A stretch of 64,000 bases of DNA from Desulfobacteraceae bacterium UBA2174 (GCA_002327445.1 DCWA01000006.1:1-64000); one strand, 5' to 3'; positions 1-9,351 are shown, counted from the stretch's first letter. Translations and numbers: made by a program. Notes: generated by a model from the letters alone, not told the origin.

Positions 1-460
1 CCGGGGCGGCGGTCCAGTTCGTCCAGCTCCCGCCGGGAAACGAGTGGGCGAAACTCGGAAAGCATGAAACTCGCCGTGCCGGTGTTTTCAAGTGACTGAA
101 AAGAGAATGCTTTATGAAGGTCGTGGAGCCGGCGTCCGCAAGACGCTCCGGATCCGGCGCCCCGGAAAACTCGGCGCCAACCGTCCGTAAGCCCGGACAG
201 CGCCGCAACGATGGCGATGCGGCCCTGCAACCATGAGATCGATCGGTCCTTTGGCAATAGCTCGCTACTGTCCGGACCAACGGACGCTATGCGCCTCAAA
301 CAGTTCCGGGGCGGCGGTCCAGTTCGTCTTGCTCCCGCCGGAATCCGAGTGAGGTGAGTCACAAGGCCGGGAATACCCTCTTTTGTGTTCCTTCAGCAGG
401 TTGAAACCGTTGATTGAGGCGGCCCCGGCCGCCCCGGTATTTTCAAGTGACTGAAAAATG
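1..460. repeat. Degenerate ~305-bp direct repeat (two copies) in non-coding DNA
   Basis: The stretch before glpK holds no convincing gene. Two landmarks recur in the same order about 305 and 355 bases apart. A 23-base block beginning CCGGGGCGGCGGTCCAG lies at 1-23 and again at 306-328. A second block, TTTTCAAGTGACTGAAAA, lies at 85-102 and again at 440-457. The sequence between them is only loosely similar, so the copies look old. The second block has 6-base inverted ends (TTTTCA/TGAAAA). The left copy starts exactly at the window edge, so the array may extend upstream. Nature unknown. Confidence 0.55.
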
Positions 461-609
461 GCAGAACATTTGGTGAGGAACAGACTGCCGTCGTCCGCAA
501 GATCATTTGGATAATGCTGTTTAAACAGGACCGAGCCTGCGCCATTCGCTGAAAGAATTATAAGTTTAGCATCAGGGACAAAATCGAGAGTCGATAACGG
601 GAGAGCAAC

Positions 610-2124
610 ATGGAGGAGTACATCGGCGCCCTGGATCTAGGCACCACCAGCGACCGCTTCATCATTTTCGATCGCAAGGGCCGCATCATGGGGCTGGACC
701 AACGCGAGCACGCCCAGATCTTTCCCAAGCCGGGTTGGGTAGAGCACGATCCCATCGAAATCCGCGACAACGCCTTTCGGGTGATGCGCAACGCCCTGCA
801 GCAGGCCGGCATCCGCGGCGGCCAGCTTGCGGCCCTGGGGATCGCCAACCAGCGGGAAACCACCGTGGTCTGGGACCGCAAAAGCGGGCGGCCGTTTTAT
901 AACGCCATCGTCTGGCAATGCACCCGCACCGACGCCATCTGCAGGCGCCTGGCAGCCGAAGGCGGCTCGGACCGGTTCCGGGGGCGGACCGGACTGCCGG
1001 TGGCCACGTATTTTTCAGGCCCCAAGCTGCGCTGGATCCTGGACGAGGTGCCCGCAGCCCGGGCGGCGGCGGAGGTCGGCGACGCCTGTTTCGGCACCGT
1101 TGAAAGCTGGCTCGTCTGGTGGCTCACCGGCGGGCCGGAAAGCGGCACCCACATCACCGATGTCACCAATGCCAGCCGCACCATGATGATGAACCTGTCC
1201 TCCTGCGACTGGGACCCGGAGATACTGGCCGCCTTGGAGGTGCCGCGACGGATCCTGCCGCGCATCGTTTCTTCTTCCGACCCCGAAATCTGGGGTTTCA
1301 CCTCGGCCAGCGGGCCCCTGGGCGCCCGGGTGCCGGTGTGCGGGGCCCTGGGAGACCAGCAGGCGGCCCTGATGGGCCAGGCCTGCTTCTTCCCCGGCGA
1401 GGCCAAGAACACCTACGGCACCGGCTGCTTTCTCCTTTTGAACACCGGCGGGACGCCGGTGACCTCCCGGCATGGGCTGATCACCTCCGTGGCCTACCGC
1501 TTGGGAGGCCAGGATCCGGTGTACTGCCTCGAAGGCTCCATCGCCGTGGCCGGCGCCCTGGTGCAGTGGCTGCGCGACAACCTGGGCTTCATCGAAACGG
1601 CCGCCGAGGTCGAGCACCTGGCCGCCGGTGTGGCCGACAACGGCGGTGCCTACATCGTGCCGGCCTTTTCAGGGCTTTTTGCTCCTTACTGGCGTGCCGA
1701 TGCCCGGGGCGCCATCGTCGGTTTGACGCGCTATGTGCACAAGGGCCATCTGGCCCGGGCCGTCCTCGAGGCCGTCGCCTTCCAGACCTGCGACATCGTC
1801 GCCGCCATGAATCGGGATTCGGGGGTGGCCTTGACGCATTTGAAGGTGGACGGGGGGATGGTGGCCAACGATCTGCTGATGCAGACCCAGGCCGACCTGC
1901 TGGGGGTGCCGACCATCCGGCCTCAGATCAGCGAAACCACGGCGCTGGGGGCGGCTTACGCCGCTGGCTTGGCGGTGGGGTTCTGGGCCGGCCTGGACGA
2001 TCTGCGCAGCAACTGGGAGGAGGACCGTACCTGGACCCCGCAGATGCCTGAGGATCGGCGCGCCGCCGCTCTGGCCGGCTGGCGGAAAGCCGTGGCGCGC
2101 ACCTTCGATTGGGTCGAGGGCTGA
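610..2124 (+). CDS. glpK: Glycerol kinase
   Basis: This gene encodes a 504-residue FGGY-family kinase, the usual glycerol kinase length. It phosphorylates glycerol to sn-glycerol 3-phosphate with ATP in the cytoplasm. It matches the family end to end: the N-terminal phosphate loop [11 protein letters not shown], the KPGWVEHDP and [10 protein letters not shown] blocks, [17 protein letters not shown], the [10 protein letters not shown] segment, KNTYGTGCF, and the C-terminal ADP-binding VDGGMVAND and [12 protein letters not shown] motifs. A few family positions differ: TVESW for the usual TVDTW, and SGLFAPYW for TGLGAPYW. A GGGAGA ribosome-binding site lies just before the ATG. No glpF or glpD flanks it, so it stands alone between repeat-rich spacers. 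Confidence 0.95.
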   Translation: MEEYIGALDLGTTSDRFIIFDRKGRIMGLDQREHAQIFPKPGWVEHDPIEIRDNAFRVMRNALQQAGIRGGQLAALGIANQRETTVVWDRKSGRPFYNAIVWQCTRTDAICRRLAAEGGSDRFRGRTGLPVATYFSGPKLRWILDEVPAARAAAEVGDACFGTVESWLVWWLTGGPESGTHITDVTNASRTMMMNLSSCDWDPEILAALEVPRRILPRIVSSSDPEIWGFTSASGPLGARVPVCGALGDQQAALMGQACFFPGEAKNTYGTGCFLLLNTGGTPVTSRHGLITSVAYRLGGQDPVYCLEGSIAVAGALVQWLRDNLGFIETAAEVEHLAAGVADNGGAYIVPAFSGLFAPYWRADARGAIVGLTRYVHKGHLARAVLEAVAFQTCDIVAAMNRDSGVALTHLKVDGGMVANDLLMQTQADLLGVPTIRPQISETTALGAAYAAGLAVGFWAGLDDLRSNWEEDRTWTPQMPEDRRAAALAGWRKAVARTFDWVEG

Positions 2125-2254
2125 ATTCTGGGTAACAGATTTCAGCGAAGCCTCCGGTTATTATTGAAACCGATTTGGTGAGGCAGGCGACTGGCGCTTG
2201 GGGAATTTGCGGATGGCCTTCCGTACTCCTCTGTCATCCCGGAGCGCTTCCCCC

Positions 2255-2354
2255 TGTCATCCCGAGGAGCAACGCGACGAGGGATCTCTTCGAATCTGCC
2301 GCCATTTTCTGCCGTATTCCTGACTGCAGATTCCTCACTTCGTTCGGAATGACA
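2255..2354. repeat. 100-bp dispersed element with terminal inverted repeats, copy 1
   Basis: This element is bounded by TGTCATCCCGA and TCGGAATGACA, which are near-perfect inverted ends (one mismatch). It is exactly 100 bases, like the second copy at 2424-2523, with about 90% identity between them. Short partial ends (TGTCATCCCGG at 2232, TCATTCGGAATGAC near 2532) flank the pair. When translated, such elements give the spurious 'HSERSEES'-type peptides found in many genomes. It looks like a non-autonomous palindromic repeat. It carries no gene. Confidence 0.75.
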
Positions 2355-2423
2355 AGGGGAAGAAATCGTCATCCCGAGGGGCGCATGAACAACCCGCCTG
2401 TCATGCCGAGGAGCGCTTCCCCC

Positions 2424-2523
2424 TGTCATCCCGAGAAGCAACGCGACGAGGGATCTCTTCGAATCTGCCGCCATTTTCCGTTGTATTCCCAACTGCAGAT
2501 TCCTGACTGCGTTCGGAATGACA
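2424..2523. repeat. 100-bp dispersed element with terminal inverted repeats, copy 2
   Basis: This is the second 100-base copy of the element at 2255-2354, in the same orientation. It has the same TGTCATCCCGA start and TCGGAATGACA end, and differs at scattered positions in the centre. The two copies form a direct repeat with a period of 169 bases. Confidence 0.75.
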
Positions 2524-2639
2524 GCGATAATCATTCGGAATGACGGCGATGATCAATCGAGATGGTAGCGATAATGAATAATCACAGGCGAGGCTCAAGG
2601 TTTCAGTAGAAAAACCATTATGTTATTTCAAAGTTTTTT

Positions 2640-2718
2640 CCGACCTCCGACCTCCGACCTCCGACCTCCGACCTCTGCCCTCCGACCTCCGACCTCCGAC
2701 CTCTGCCCTCCGACCTCT
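2640..2718. repeat. Heptamer tandem array (CTCCGAC)
   Basis: About eleven head-to-tail units of CTCCGAC or its variant CTCTGCC fill this stretch. The variant occurs in two register-matched places, as if a four- to five-unit block had itself duplicated. It lies downstream of the lipoprotein gene on the opposite strand. The spacer from 2125 to 2818 holds only repeats and no gene that I can support. Confidence 0.8.
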
Positions 2719-2818
2719 GGACCCGGCACCTGAAACCTTCGGTACCCGGCGGGTTAAAAGGTCCAAAATTCAGGGTTCAACCTCAAGTTTTGTCTCCACC
2801 CGATAGGGAAGGCCCGCA

Positions 2819-3436
2819 TCAGATGCCGGCGTCGGCGAAGAGCCTGGCGAGATCGAGGCGGTTGATCGTCTCGGTGAAGATGTCGCTGAGCAACGGGCCG
2901 GCATCGCGGCTGCCCGGCAGGCGCAGGCGCTCCTCGGTGGCGCTGATGTTTTGGGAGGCCCGGCGCGTGCCGGTACCGGACAACTCGACCCGATAATCGA
3001 CCTGGGCGGTCCACCGCGTCTCATCGTGGTCCATGACGAAGCGGGTCAGGACCATCGTCATTCGTGGCGTTGCCGGTGAGGCCGCGTCCAGCACCTGTAC
3101 CCCCGAGGCGCTCAGCCGTTCCGTGATGGCGCGTCGAAAGAGCCCGGTGAGGTCAAAGGCCCCCAGCAGAATTCCCCGTTCATCGCCGCGGGCCACGCTC
3201 AAGGCAAAATTCCCGGTGAAATGGCGAAAGGTCTGGCTCATTGTCGGGCCAAAGGGTACGGTCCGGGAGCGTTGATCGATCACTTCCAGCGCGACCTGCC
3301 TGCCGGCCAGGGGATCGGCGGTGTGGGGCAACTGGTAGCGCACCGGCAGGTAATCGGTGCTGGCGCAACCGCCGAGGGCCACCACCGCGGTGAGCATCAT
3401 GACGGCCGCGATGGCATGACGAAGGGGGATGTGCAT
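2819..3436 (-). CDS. Predicted outer-membrane/periplasmic lipoprotein of unknown function
   Basis: I do not recognise the family. The 205-residue product starts with a classic lipoprotein signal: MHIPLRH, a hydrophobic stretch, and a lipobox ALGGC with the acylated cysteine near residue 23. The following Ala-Ser suggests outer-membrane sorting. The mature part has mixed alpha/beta character and conserved-looking segments (TEERLRLPGSRDAG, near the C-terminus), reminiscent of small ABC-transporter-associated or YajG-like lipoproteins, but this is only an impression. I chose the ATG at 3436 because AAAGGAG sits six bases upstream; a longer reading adds 32 residues that lack signal-peptide character. 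It is divergent from der. Confidence 0.75.
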   Translation of the reverse strand: MHIPLRHAIAAVMMLTAVVALGGCASTDYLPVRYQLPHTADPLAGRQVALEVIDQRSRTVPFGPTMSQTFRHFTGNFALSVARGDERGILLGAFDLTGLFRRAITERLSASGVQVLDAASPATPRMTMVLTRFVMDHDETRWTAQVDYRVELSGTGTRRASQNISATEERLRLPGSRDAGPLLSDIFTETINRLDLARLFADAGI

Positions 3437-3597
3437 GGAGGGCTCCTTTGGCGCTGGCGAGGGAATCCCGGAGGTCGATCCCCGGGCAATGGAAATTGAA
3501 CGGATTCTAACTGCCATCGGAATCCTGGTCAATACGGGATCCGCAAGGATGCGATCCGTTTGACAGTCCAGCCGCAGGCAGAGTATAGCTGGCCGCC

Positions 3598-4980
3598 ATG
3601 AAACCGATTGTCGCTATTATTGGTCGACCCAATGTGGGCAAATCGACCCTGTTCAACCGGATCACGCAAAGCCGTGCGGCCCTGGTGGACGATTTCCCCG
3701 GGGTGACTCGGGACCGGCTCAGCGGAGATGCCGTCTGGAACGACACCGCCTTCACCGTGGTGGATACCGGCGGGTTCGCCGGCCCCCGGGACGATCCCTT
3801 TGCGCCTCAGGTCCGGGAGCAGGTGGATCTGGCGGTGGCCGAAGCCGACCTCGTGGTGGTGGTCCTTGACGGCCGCAGCGGGGTGACGCCCTTCGACCGG
3901 GAGATGGTGGATCGGCTCCACGGCCATCGCGGGCCGGTGCTTTACGCCGTCAACAAGATCGACGGAGAAGCGCAGGAGCAGGCCCTGTACGATTTTTACG
4001 CCCTCGGGATGAAAAACCTACATCCCATCTCCGCCGAACACCGTTACGGCATCGATGATTTTCTCGACGCGCTGGTGGCGCAGCTTCCCCGCGCGCCCCG
4101 CGGCATCGCGCAGGAAGCGGAGGCCGAGCAGATCCGCATCGCCGTGGTGGGGCGGCCCAACGTGGGCAAGTCGTCCCTGATCAACCGGATTCTGGGCAAG
4201 GAGCGCCTGCTGGTCAGCGACCAGCCGGGTACGACCCGTGACGCGGTGGATGTTCAATGCACGGTGGGCGGCCGCGTATACCGCCTCGTGGACACGGCCG
4301 GCATCCGGCGCAAGGCCAAGGTCGCCGCCCGAATCGAGAAGTTTTCCGTGATCAAGGCCCTGCGCAGCCTGGAGCGCTGCGACGTGGCCCTGGTGGTGGT
4401 GGATGCGGCTCAGGGGATCACCGAGCAGGACGTCAGCATCGCCGGATACGTCCAAGAGCGCGGCCGCGGATGCATTTTCGTGGTCAACAAGTGGGATCTG
4501 GTGGATGCCCGGGCCGGCGCGGCGCGGCGCATGGAGATCTCCCTGCGGGACGCGGCGAAGTTCATGGCCCACGCTCCGGTGGTGACGGTATCCGCGCACA
4601 CCGGGCAGCGTTTGGGGCGAATTTTCTCCCTTGTCAACGCAGTTTACGACCAGTACGCGACGCGGCTCGGCACCGGGCGGGTCAACCGCATCCTCGAAGA
4701 GGCGGTAACCCGCACCGTGCCGCCCCTTTACAAGGGCCGACGCCTCAAGTTCTATTACGCCACCCAGGTGTCCACCCGGCCGCCGACCTTTGTCGCCTTT
4801 GTCAACGCCCCGGAAGGGGTCCATTTCTCCTACCAACGGTACCTCGTCAACCAGATCCGCCAAGGGGCGGGTCTCACCCGGACCCCGCTGCGTCTCATCT
4901 TTCGCGAGCGCAGCGGACGCATCGACTTTAACGACGGCAAAAAGCCGCCCCGGAAGCGCCGGCGCGGCGGCAAGAGCTGA
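3598..4980 (+). CDS. der: Ribosome-associated GTPase Der (EngA)
   Basis: This is a 460-residue tandem GTPase for 50S subunit assembly. Two G domains are visible. The first has GRPNVGKS at residues 9-16, the DTGG switch near 56 and NKID near 119. The second has GRPNVGKSS near 186, DTAGIRRKAK after it and NKWD near 298. The C-terminal ~110 residues form the KH-like RNA-binding domain and end in a lysine/arginine-rich tail. Length and order are typical. The next gene, rarA, starts 22 bases downstream, so the two are probably cotranscribed. Confidence 0.97.
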   Translation: MKPIVAIIGRPNVGKSTLFNRITQSRAALVDDFPGVTRDRLSGDAVWNDTAFTVVDTGGFAGPRDDPFAPQVREQVDLAVAEADLVVVVLDGRSGVTPFDREMVDRLHGHRGPVLYAVNKIDGEAQEQALYDFYALGMKNLHPISAEHRYGIDDFLDALVAQLPRAPRGIAQEAEAEQIRIAVVGRPNVGKSSLINRILGKERLLVSDQPGTTRDAVDVQCTVGGRVYRLVDTAGIRRKAKVAARIEKFSVIKALRSLERCDVALVVVDAAQGITEQDVSIAGYVQERGRGCIFVVNKWDLVDARAGAARRMEISLRDAAKFMAHAPVVTVSAHTGQRLGRIFSLVNAVYDQYATRLGTGRVNRILEEAVTRTVPPLYKGRRLKFYYATQVSTRPPTFVAFVNAPEGVHFSYQRYLVNQIRQGAGLTRTPLRLIFRERSGRIDFNDGKKPPRKRRRGGKS

Positions 4981-5002
4981 TTTTTCGGAGAGGTCGATTC
5001 AC

Positions 5003-6388
5003 GTGGACTTGTTCGATCAGGCCGGCCGCCAGGCCGCCGGAGGCATCCCCCTGGCCGAGCGGATGCGGCCGCGGAGCCTGGAAGAGTTCGAGGGGCACGA
5101 GACCATCGTGGGCCCCGGCACCCTCATCGGCAGCGCCGTGACCAGCGACCAGATCTTTTCCATGATCCTTTGGGGCCCGCCGGGATGCGGCAAAACGACC
5201 TTGGCCCGCCTCATGGCCAATGCCACCGCGGCCCATTTCGTTCAGTTCTCCGCCGTTCTGGCCGGGGTGCGACAGATTCGCGAGGTCATCGACGAGGCCC
5301 GGCGCCAGCGGGAGTTTCACCGCCGCCGCACCGTACTCTTCGTCGACGAGATCCACCGTTTCAACAAGGCCCAGCAGGACGCCTTCCTCCATCATGTGGA
5401 GAGCGGCCTGATCGCCCTGATCGGAGCCACCACCGAAAATCCCTCCTTTGAGGTGATCCCTGCGCTGATGTCCCGCTGCCGGGTGATTGTCCTCGATCCC
5501 TTGAGCGACGAGGCAGTGGGCCGGATCGTGCAGCGGGCCCTGGAAGACCCCGAACGCGGGCTGGGAGGGCGGGGACTCGTGCTCGAAGCCGATGCCCAAG
5601 CCCACCTGGTGGCGGCGGCGGAAGGGGACGTGCGTCGAGCCCTGAACAGCCTGGAGATCGCCGCGGCCCTGGCGGCCGGAGAGGGAGGGAACGCCGACGG
5701 GGAACCGGTGCGCATCACCCCGGCACACGTCCAACAGGCCTTGCAGCAGAAGATGCCGTCCTATGACAAGGGGGGCGAAGCCCACTTCAACCTGATTTCG
5801 GCCCTGCACAAGAGCTTGCGGGGGAGTGATCCGGACGCGGCGGTTTACTGGCTGGCCCGAATGCTCGCCGGCGGCGAGGATCCCCTCTACGTCGCCCGGC
5901 GCATGGTGCGTTTCGCTGCGGAGGATGTGGGGCTGGCCGACCCTTTTGCCCTGACCCTGGCCATGGCGGCAACGGAGTCCTATCGGATGTTGGGCAGTCC
6001 CGAGGGGGAACTGGCCCTGGTGGAGGCGGCCGTTTACCTCGCCACCGCGCCCAAGAGCAACCGGCTTTATACCGCCTACGGCCAGGTGATGGATGTCATC
6101 CGCGAAACCGGCAGCCCGCCCGTGCCCCTGCACATCCGCAACGCCCCCACCGGCTTGATGAAGAAACTGGGCTACGGACGCGATTACCGTTACGCCCACG
6201 ATTTCGAAGACGCCTACACCCCGCAGGCGTACCTGCCCGAATCTCTCGAAGGCCGGGTGTTCTATCGACCCACGGAAAGGGGCTACGAAAAGACCGTGAG
6301 CCAGCGCCTGGCTCGCTGGCGGGAGATCAAGGCCCGCTCCGGCGCAAGGGACAAGAAGACCGGTGGAGATGACGGTTCTGCCGTTTGA
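5003..6388 (+). CDS. rarA: Replication-associated recombination protein A (RarA/MgsA)
   Basis: This is a 461-residue AAA+ ATPase of the clamp-loader group that acts at stalled replication forks. The N-terminus (LAERMRPRSLEEFEG) is diagnostic. Walker A GPPGCGKTT lies near residue 57 and Walker B FVDEIHRFNKAQQDAFL near 113. Sensor 1 is IGATTENPSFEV. The C-terminal tetramerisation part includes ARRMVRFAAEDVGLADP and the PLHIRNAPTGLMKKLGYGRDY block. The start is GTG at 5003, with GGAGAGG nine bases upstream; no ATG fits. It sits directly after der on the same strand. Confidence 0.95.
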   Translation: MDLFDQAGRQAAGGIPLAERMRPRSLEEFEGHETIVGPGTLIGSAVTSDQIFSMILWGPPGCGKTTLARLMANATAAHFVQFSAVLAGVRQIREVIDEARRQREFHRRRTVLFVDEIHRFNKAQQDAFLHHVESGLIALIGATTENPSFEVIPALMSRCRVIVLDPLSDEAVGRIVQRALEDPERGLGGRGLVLEADAQAHLVAAAEGDVRRALNSLEIAAALAAGEGGNADGEPVRITPAHVQQALQQKMPSYDKGGEAHFNLISALHKSLRGSDPDAAVYWLARMLAGGEDPLYVARRMVRFAAEDVGLADPFALTLAMAATESYRMLGSPEGELALVEAAVYLATAPKSNRLYTAYGQVMDVIRETGSPPVPLHIRNAPTGLMKKLGYGRDYRYAHDFEDAYTPQAYLPESLEGRVFYRPTERGYEKTVSQRLARWREIKARSGARDKKTGGDDGSAV

Positions 6389-6411
6389 GAACGGTCCTTC
6401 GGCGAGGGCAC

Positions 6412-6438
6412 AAAAAAACGCCGCCCCGGAGGGCGGCG
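6412..6438 (-). terminator. Rho-independent terminator of the coiled-coil membrane protein gene
   Basis: On the minus strand an 8-bp perfect stem (CGCCGCCC/GGGCGGCG, loop of 4) is followed by seven Ts. It lies 35 bases past the stop of the minus-strand gene at 6473-7852 and on the downstream side of rarA. It lacks a T-run on the plus strand. Confidence 0.85.
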
Positions 6439-6472
6439 GTGTCGGTCAGAATTCAATTCGGTCGGAAAAGAT

Positions 6473-7852
6473 TCAGTCGGCCGCCTTGGTTTCTTCGGTC
6501 GGCGCTTCCCGGGTTGCCGCTTCTTCAGCGACCGCTTCCTCGGCGGCCGCTGTCTTGGCCGCGGCCGCTTCGGCCTGACGCGCCTTCAGGTCGGCCCGGG
6601 CTTTTTCGACGGCGGCGATGCGCGTTTCGATGGCCTGGATGTCGATGTCGTCTTCAGCGAGGCGCAGGGCCTCACGGTAAGCGGCAACCGATTCGTCATA
6701 ACCATCGAGGGTCTGGCGGGCGGCGCCGATCTGGGCCTTGTAGATCAGCATGGCCCGGTCGATGGCGTCCAGGCGGGCCTGGATCAGCAGTTTCTCGTCG
6801 CGGGTGGTGGCGTAACCCAAGGCCTTTTCAAGGGGTTCCTTGGCTTGCTGGAAATCGGGGACGGCCGCCTCGGCCAAACGGGCGTCGGCCTGAGCCAGAA
6901 AGAATTGAACGGCGAAAGGCATCACGTCCCCCCGGCGATACACCGGAGCCGGTGTTTCCGGTCCGGCCACGCCAGGCAGAAAGAGAACCTGACGGGTGCC
7001 CAGCGGGGCGAACTTGCCCTGGATGATTTTCAGGCCCTGTGAAGTCGATTCGAGATAGTATTTGCTCGAATTGGCCAGGCTGGCACCGATGATCAGCACA
7101 AAGAGCAGCGCGATGCCGCCGGCCATCCCCATCATCGCCCAGCGGCCGGTGTTGTCCACGGGTTCCGATGGCGTGGGCGGCGGAGCGTCCTTGGTGTCCC
7201 CGTAGGTCACTGATACCCGGGGTTCGCTGGCGGCAGCCGCTTTTCGTGCCGCGGCGCGCTCGGCGGCCAGCTTTTCGGCTTCCGCCTTGATCCGCGCTTC
7301 TTCCTCGGCGTTGGCTTTCGCTTCAGCCTCGGCTTTCAAGCGGGCTTCCTCCTCGGCCTTGGCCTTGGCTTCGGCCTCGGCTTTCAGACGGGCTTCTTCC
7401 TCGGCCTTGGCTTTGGCTTCGGCCTCGGCTTTCAGACGGGCTTCTTCCTCGGCCTTGGCTTTGGCTTCAGCCTCGGCTTTCAGACGGGCTTCTTCTTCGG
7501 CCTTGGCTTTCGCTTCGGCCTCCTCCTTCTTGCGAGCTTCTTCCGCGGCTGCGGCGAGGTCGGCGAGGCTGTGTTTCTGGAACATCAAGGCGCGGACCCG
7601 TTTGACGTCTTCGGGGTCCGAGGACGTGAAAAACGGCGGCGCGGTGACATCTCCAGGACGGCTGGTCGACTCGGGCGGCCGGTAGAGCGATTCGGGCGCC
7701 AGCCGTTGGAACTGCTTATGCAAGAGATCGCGCAAGGAAGGGGGAGCAGCCGGTGCGGCGGCTTTCTTGACGGCGGTCTTGGCGGGTTCGGTTTTCTTCT
7801 TGGAGGCGGTCTTTTTCTTGGTCGTGGACTTTGTCAGACTGTCTTTGCCCAT
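6473..7852 (-). CDS. Single-pass membrane protein with Lys-rich N-terminus and Ala/Glu/Lys coiled-coil repeat
   Basis: I do not recognise a named family. The 459-residue product begins with a basic Lys/Thr/Ala region (residues 1-35), followed by a linker. A 16-residue repeat, AEEEARLKAEAEAKAK, occurs about five times (roughly residues 113-195) and should form a continuous TolA-like charged helix. One transmembrane helix lies near 240-262 (GIALLFVLIIGASLA). The C-terminal ~190 residues are helical and TPR-like (EALRLAEDDIDIQAIETRIAAVEKA). The chosen ATG has AAAGGGG at good spacing; a longer reading lacks such a site. A terminator follows the gene. The repeat is a true 48-bp minisatellite, so its length may vary between strains. 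A role in envelope organisation is a guess. Confidence 0.8.
   Translation of the reverse strand: MGKDSLTKSTTKKKTASKKKTEPAKTAVKKAAAPAAPPSLRDLLHKQFQRLAPESLYRPPESTSRPGDVTAPPFFTSSDPEDVKRVRALMFQKHSLADLAAAAEEARKKEEAEAKAKAEEEARLKAEAEAKAKAEEEARLKAEAEAKAKAEEEARLKAEAEAKAKAEEEARLKAEAEAKANAEEEARIKAEAEKLAAERAAARKAAAASEPRVSVTYGDTKDAPPPTPSEPVDNTGRWAMMGMAGGIALLFVLIIGASLANSSKYYLESTSQGLKIIQGKFAPLGTRQVLFLPGVAGPETPAPVYRRGDVMPFAVQFFLAQADARLAEAAVPDFQQAKEPLEKALGYATTRDEKLLIQARLDAIDRAMLIYKAQIGAARQTLDGYDESVAAYREALRLAEDDIDIQAIETRIAAVEKARADLKARQAEAAAAKTAAAEEAVAEEAATREAPTEETKAAD
7279..7514. repeat. 48-bp coding minisatellite (about five units)
   Basis: Tandem 48-base units encode the 16-residue coiled-coil repeat of the gene at 6473-7852. 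Neighbouring units differ by only a few, mostly synonymous, bases, so the array expanded recently or is being homogenised. Confidence 0.85.
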
Positions 7853-7992
7853 GTAAAAACCCCTTTGCGATTGCTGAATGGTTGGCATATCATTCAAAGG
7901 TTGGCATCGTTGCCATCCTATAATGGACCGATCCGATCTTGTAAACATTTTTTCAGTTCTTCATTCAAGAGGATAAGGCGGCTTCACCCCCG

Positions 7993-8865
7993 GTGGAAAC
8001 AGGAATTGCCCATGACAAGGAGGTCGCTCTGGCGCGGTGGCTCGAAGCCCATCGTCCTTTGTTGATCGCCTTTTCCGGAGGGGTGGATTCCACCTATCTC
8101 TTGGCGGTGGCATCGCGGGTGCTCGGAGACGGGGTTGCGGCCGCGACGGCCTGCGGGGGAGTCCATCCGGACGCCGAGACGGCCCTGGCGCGGGCGCTGG
8201 CGCACCGGTTGGGGGTCGCTCATTTTTGCTTCCAGGATTCGATTCTGGCTTGCGCGGACTTCACCCGCAACGGCCCCGATCGCTGCTACGTCTGCAAGCG
8301 GCACCTGTTTGCCAAAATGAAAGAGATTGCCGATAGCCGTGGCATTGTCCACATCGCCCACGGCGCCACGGTGGACGACCGGAGCGATTACCGCCCCGGG
8401 CACCGGGCGGCACGGGAAGCCGGGATTCTGGCGCCGTTGGAGGCCGTTGGGCTGGAGAAGGCCGAGATTCGCGCCTTGTCGCGCAGGATGGGGCTGGAGA
8501 CCTGGAACAGGCCCGCCCAGCCGTGTCTGGCCACCCGCATCGCCTACGGAATCCCCATCGACGCGGGCCGCCTGGCCCAGGTGGCCTCCGCCGAAGCGGA
8601 GTTGGCGCGGCTCGGTATCCACGGCGGCCGGGTGCGCCATCATGGCGACACGGCCCGCATCGAGGTGGCGCCGGTCCATTTTGTCCGGCTGGTGTCCCCG
8701 TCGGTGCGCGCCGGCCTCGTGAAGGCGTTGCGGAGGCTCGGGTTCGCCCACGCGGCCCTCGACCTGGAAGGGTACGTGAGCGGGAGTTTGAACCGGAGCC
8801 TCCAGAACCCCAGCGGAGAGGATCCGTCTGAGACCCTGCGCACGGATGAAAATGGCGATATTTGA
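7993..8865 (+). CDS. larE: ATP-dependent sulfur transferase LarE
   Basis: LarE belongs to the PP-loop family and supplies sulfur for the nickel-pincer nucleotide of lactate racemase-type enzymes. The 290-residue product has the PP-loop SGGVDS at 28-33 and the family blocks HGATVDDRSDYRPG and GILAPLEAVGLEKAEIR. Three cysteines, C98 and C101 (DRCYVCKR) plus C178 (QPCLATR), correspond to the three-cysteine LarE type thought to bind a [4Fe-4S] cluster, rather than the single sacrificial cysteine type. The start is GTG. No larA, larB or larC is in the window, so the client enzyme is not local. Confidence 0.92.
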   Translation: METGIAHDKEVALARWLEAHRPLLIAFSGGVDSTYLLAVASRVLGDGVAAATACGGVHPDAETALARALAHRLGVAHFCFQDSILACADFTRNGPDRCYVCKRHLFAKMKEIADSRGIVHIAHGATVDDRSDYRPGHRAAREAGILAPLEAVGLEKAEIRALSRRMGLETWNRPAQPCLATRIAYGIPIDAGRLAQVASAEAELARLGIHGGRVRHHGDTARIEVAPVHFVRLVSPSVRAGLVKALRRLGFAHAALDLEGYVSGSLNRSLQNPSGEDPSETLRTDENGDI

Positions 8866-8964
8866 CATCCGCCGGTCCCTTGGATAGGTAAAAGCCGCTG
8901 GAAACCCGGGCGCTGAGCGGATTTTGGGGCGCCCTTTCGCCTGTGCTGGAAAGGAAACCAATCA

Positions 8965-9351
8965 ATGGTCGAAACGGACCGACGGCGACAGTCCCGTTTC
9001 AGTGTGCGCATCCCCGGGCGACTGACCGTTTCCGCCGACGGACAACCGGTGGTCACCGTGAACATCAGCGAAAACGGCATCGGTCTGGAAGCCAACCAGA
9101 GTCTGGCGCCTGAAACCGCGGTGGCGGTGGAAGTGGGGAAAACGGATCAAAACTGGTTCATCTTTCGCGGCAAGGTGGTGTGGTGCCTTCAAGGACAAAG
9201 CGGCAGCCTGCCCGCCTATCGGATGGGCCTGTTGGTGGACACGATCGGGTCGGCGGAAAACACGGCCGTCTCCACCAACGAGAAGTTTGAAATGTTGCGC
9301 CGCATCACCACTTTTTATTCCGGCAGGGACGGCGCCGCGGCGCCGTGCTGA
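8965..9351 (+). CDS. PilZ domain protein (probable c-di-GMP receptor)
   Basis: This is a stand-alone PilZ domain of 128 residues. The N-terminus has the arginine motif ETDRRRQSRF, and NISENGIGLE follows about 30 residues later, matching the RxxxR and (D/N)xSxxG elements that wrap cyclic di-GMP. A beta-rich body with a conserved W (KVVWCLQ) follows. GGAAAGGA-like bases precede the ATG. It may read out c-di-GMP set elsewhere, for example by the HD-GYP regulator at 46166, but no physical link is shown. Confidence 0.88.
   Translation: MVETDRRRQSRFSVRIPGRLTVSADGQPVVTVNISENGIGLEANQSLAPETAVAVEVGKTDQNWFIFRGKVVWCLQGQSGSLPAYRMGLLVDTIGSAENTAVSTNEKFEMLRRITTFYSGRDGAAAPC

Noticed and set aside
2142..2598. 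Open frames of 65-130 codons in the spacer after glpK
   Set aside because: Their translations are the repetitive artefact of the 100-bp inverted-end elements.
2640..2718. CRISPR-like array
   Set aside because: Units are 7 bases with no spacers; it is a simple tandem repeat.
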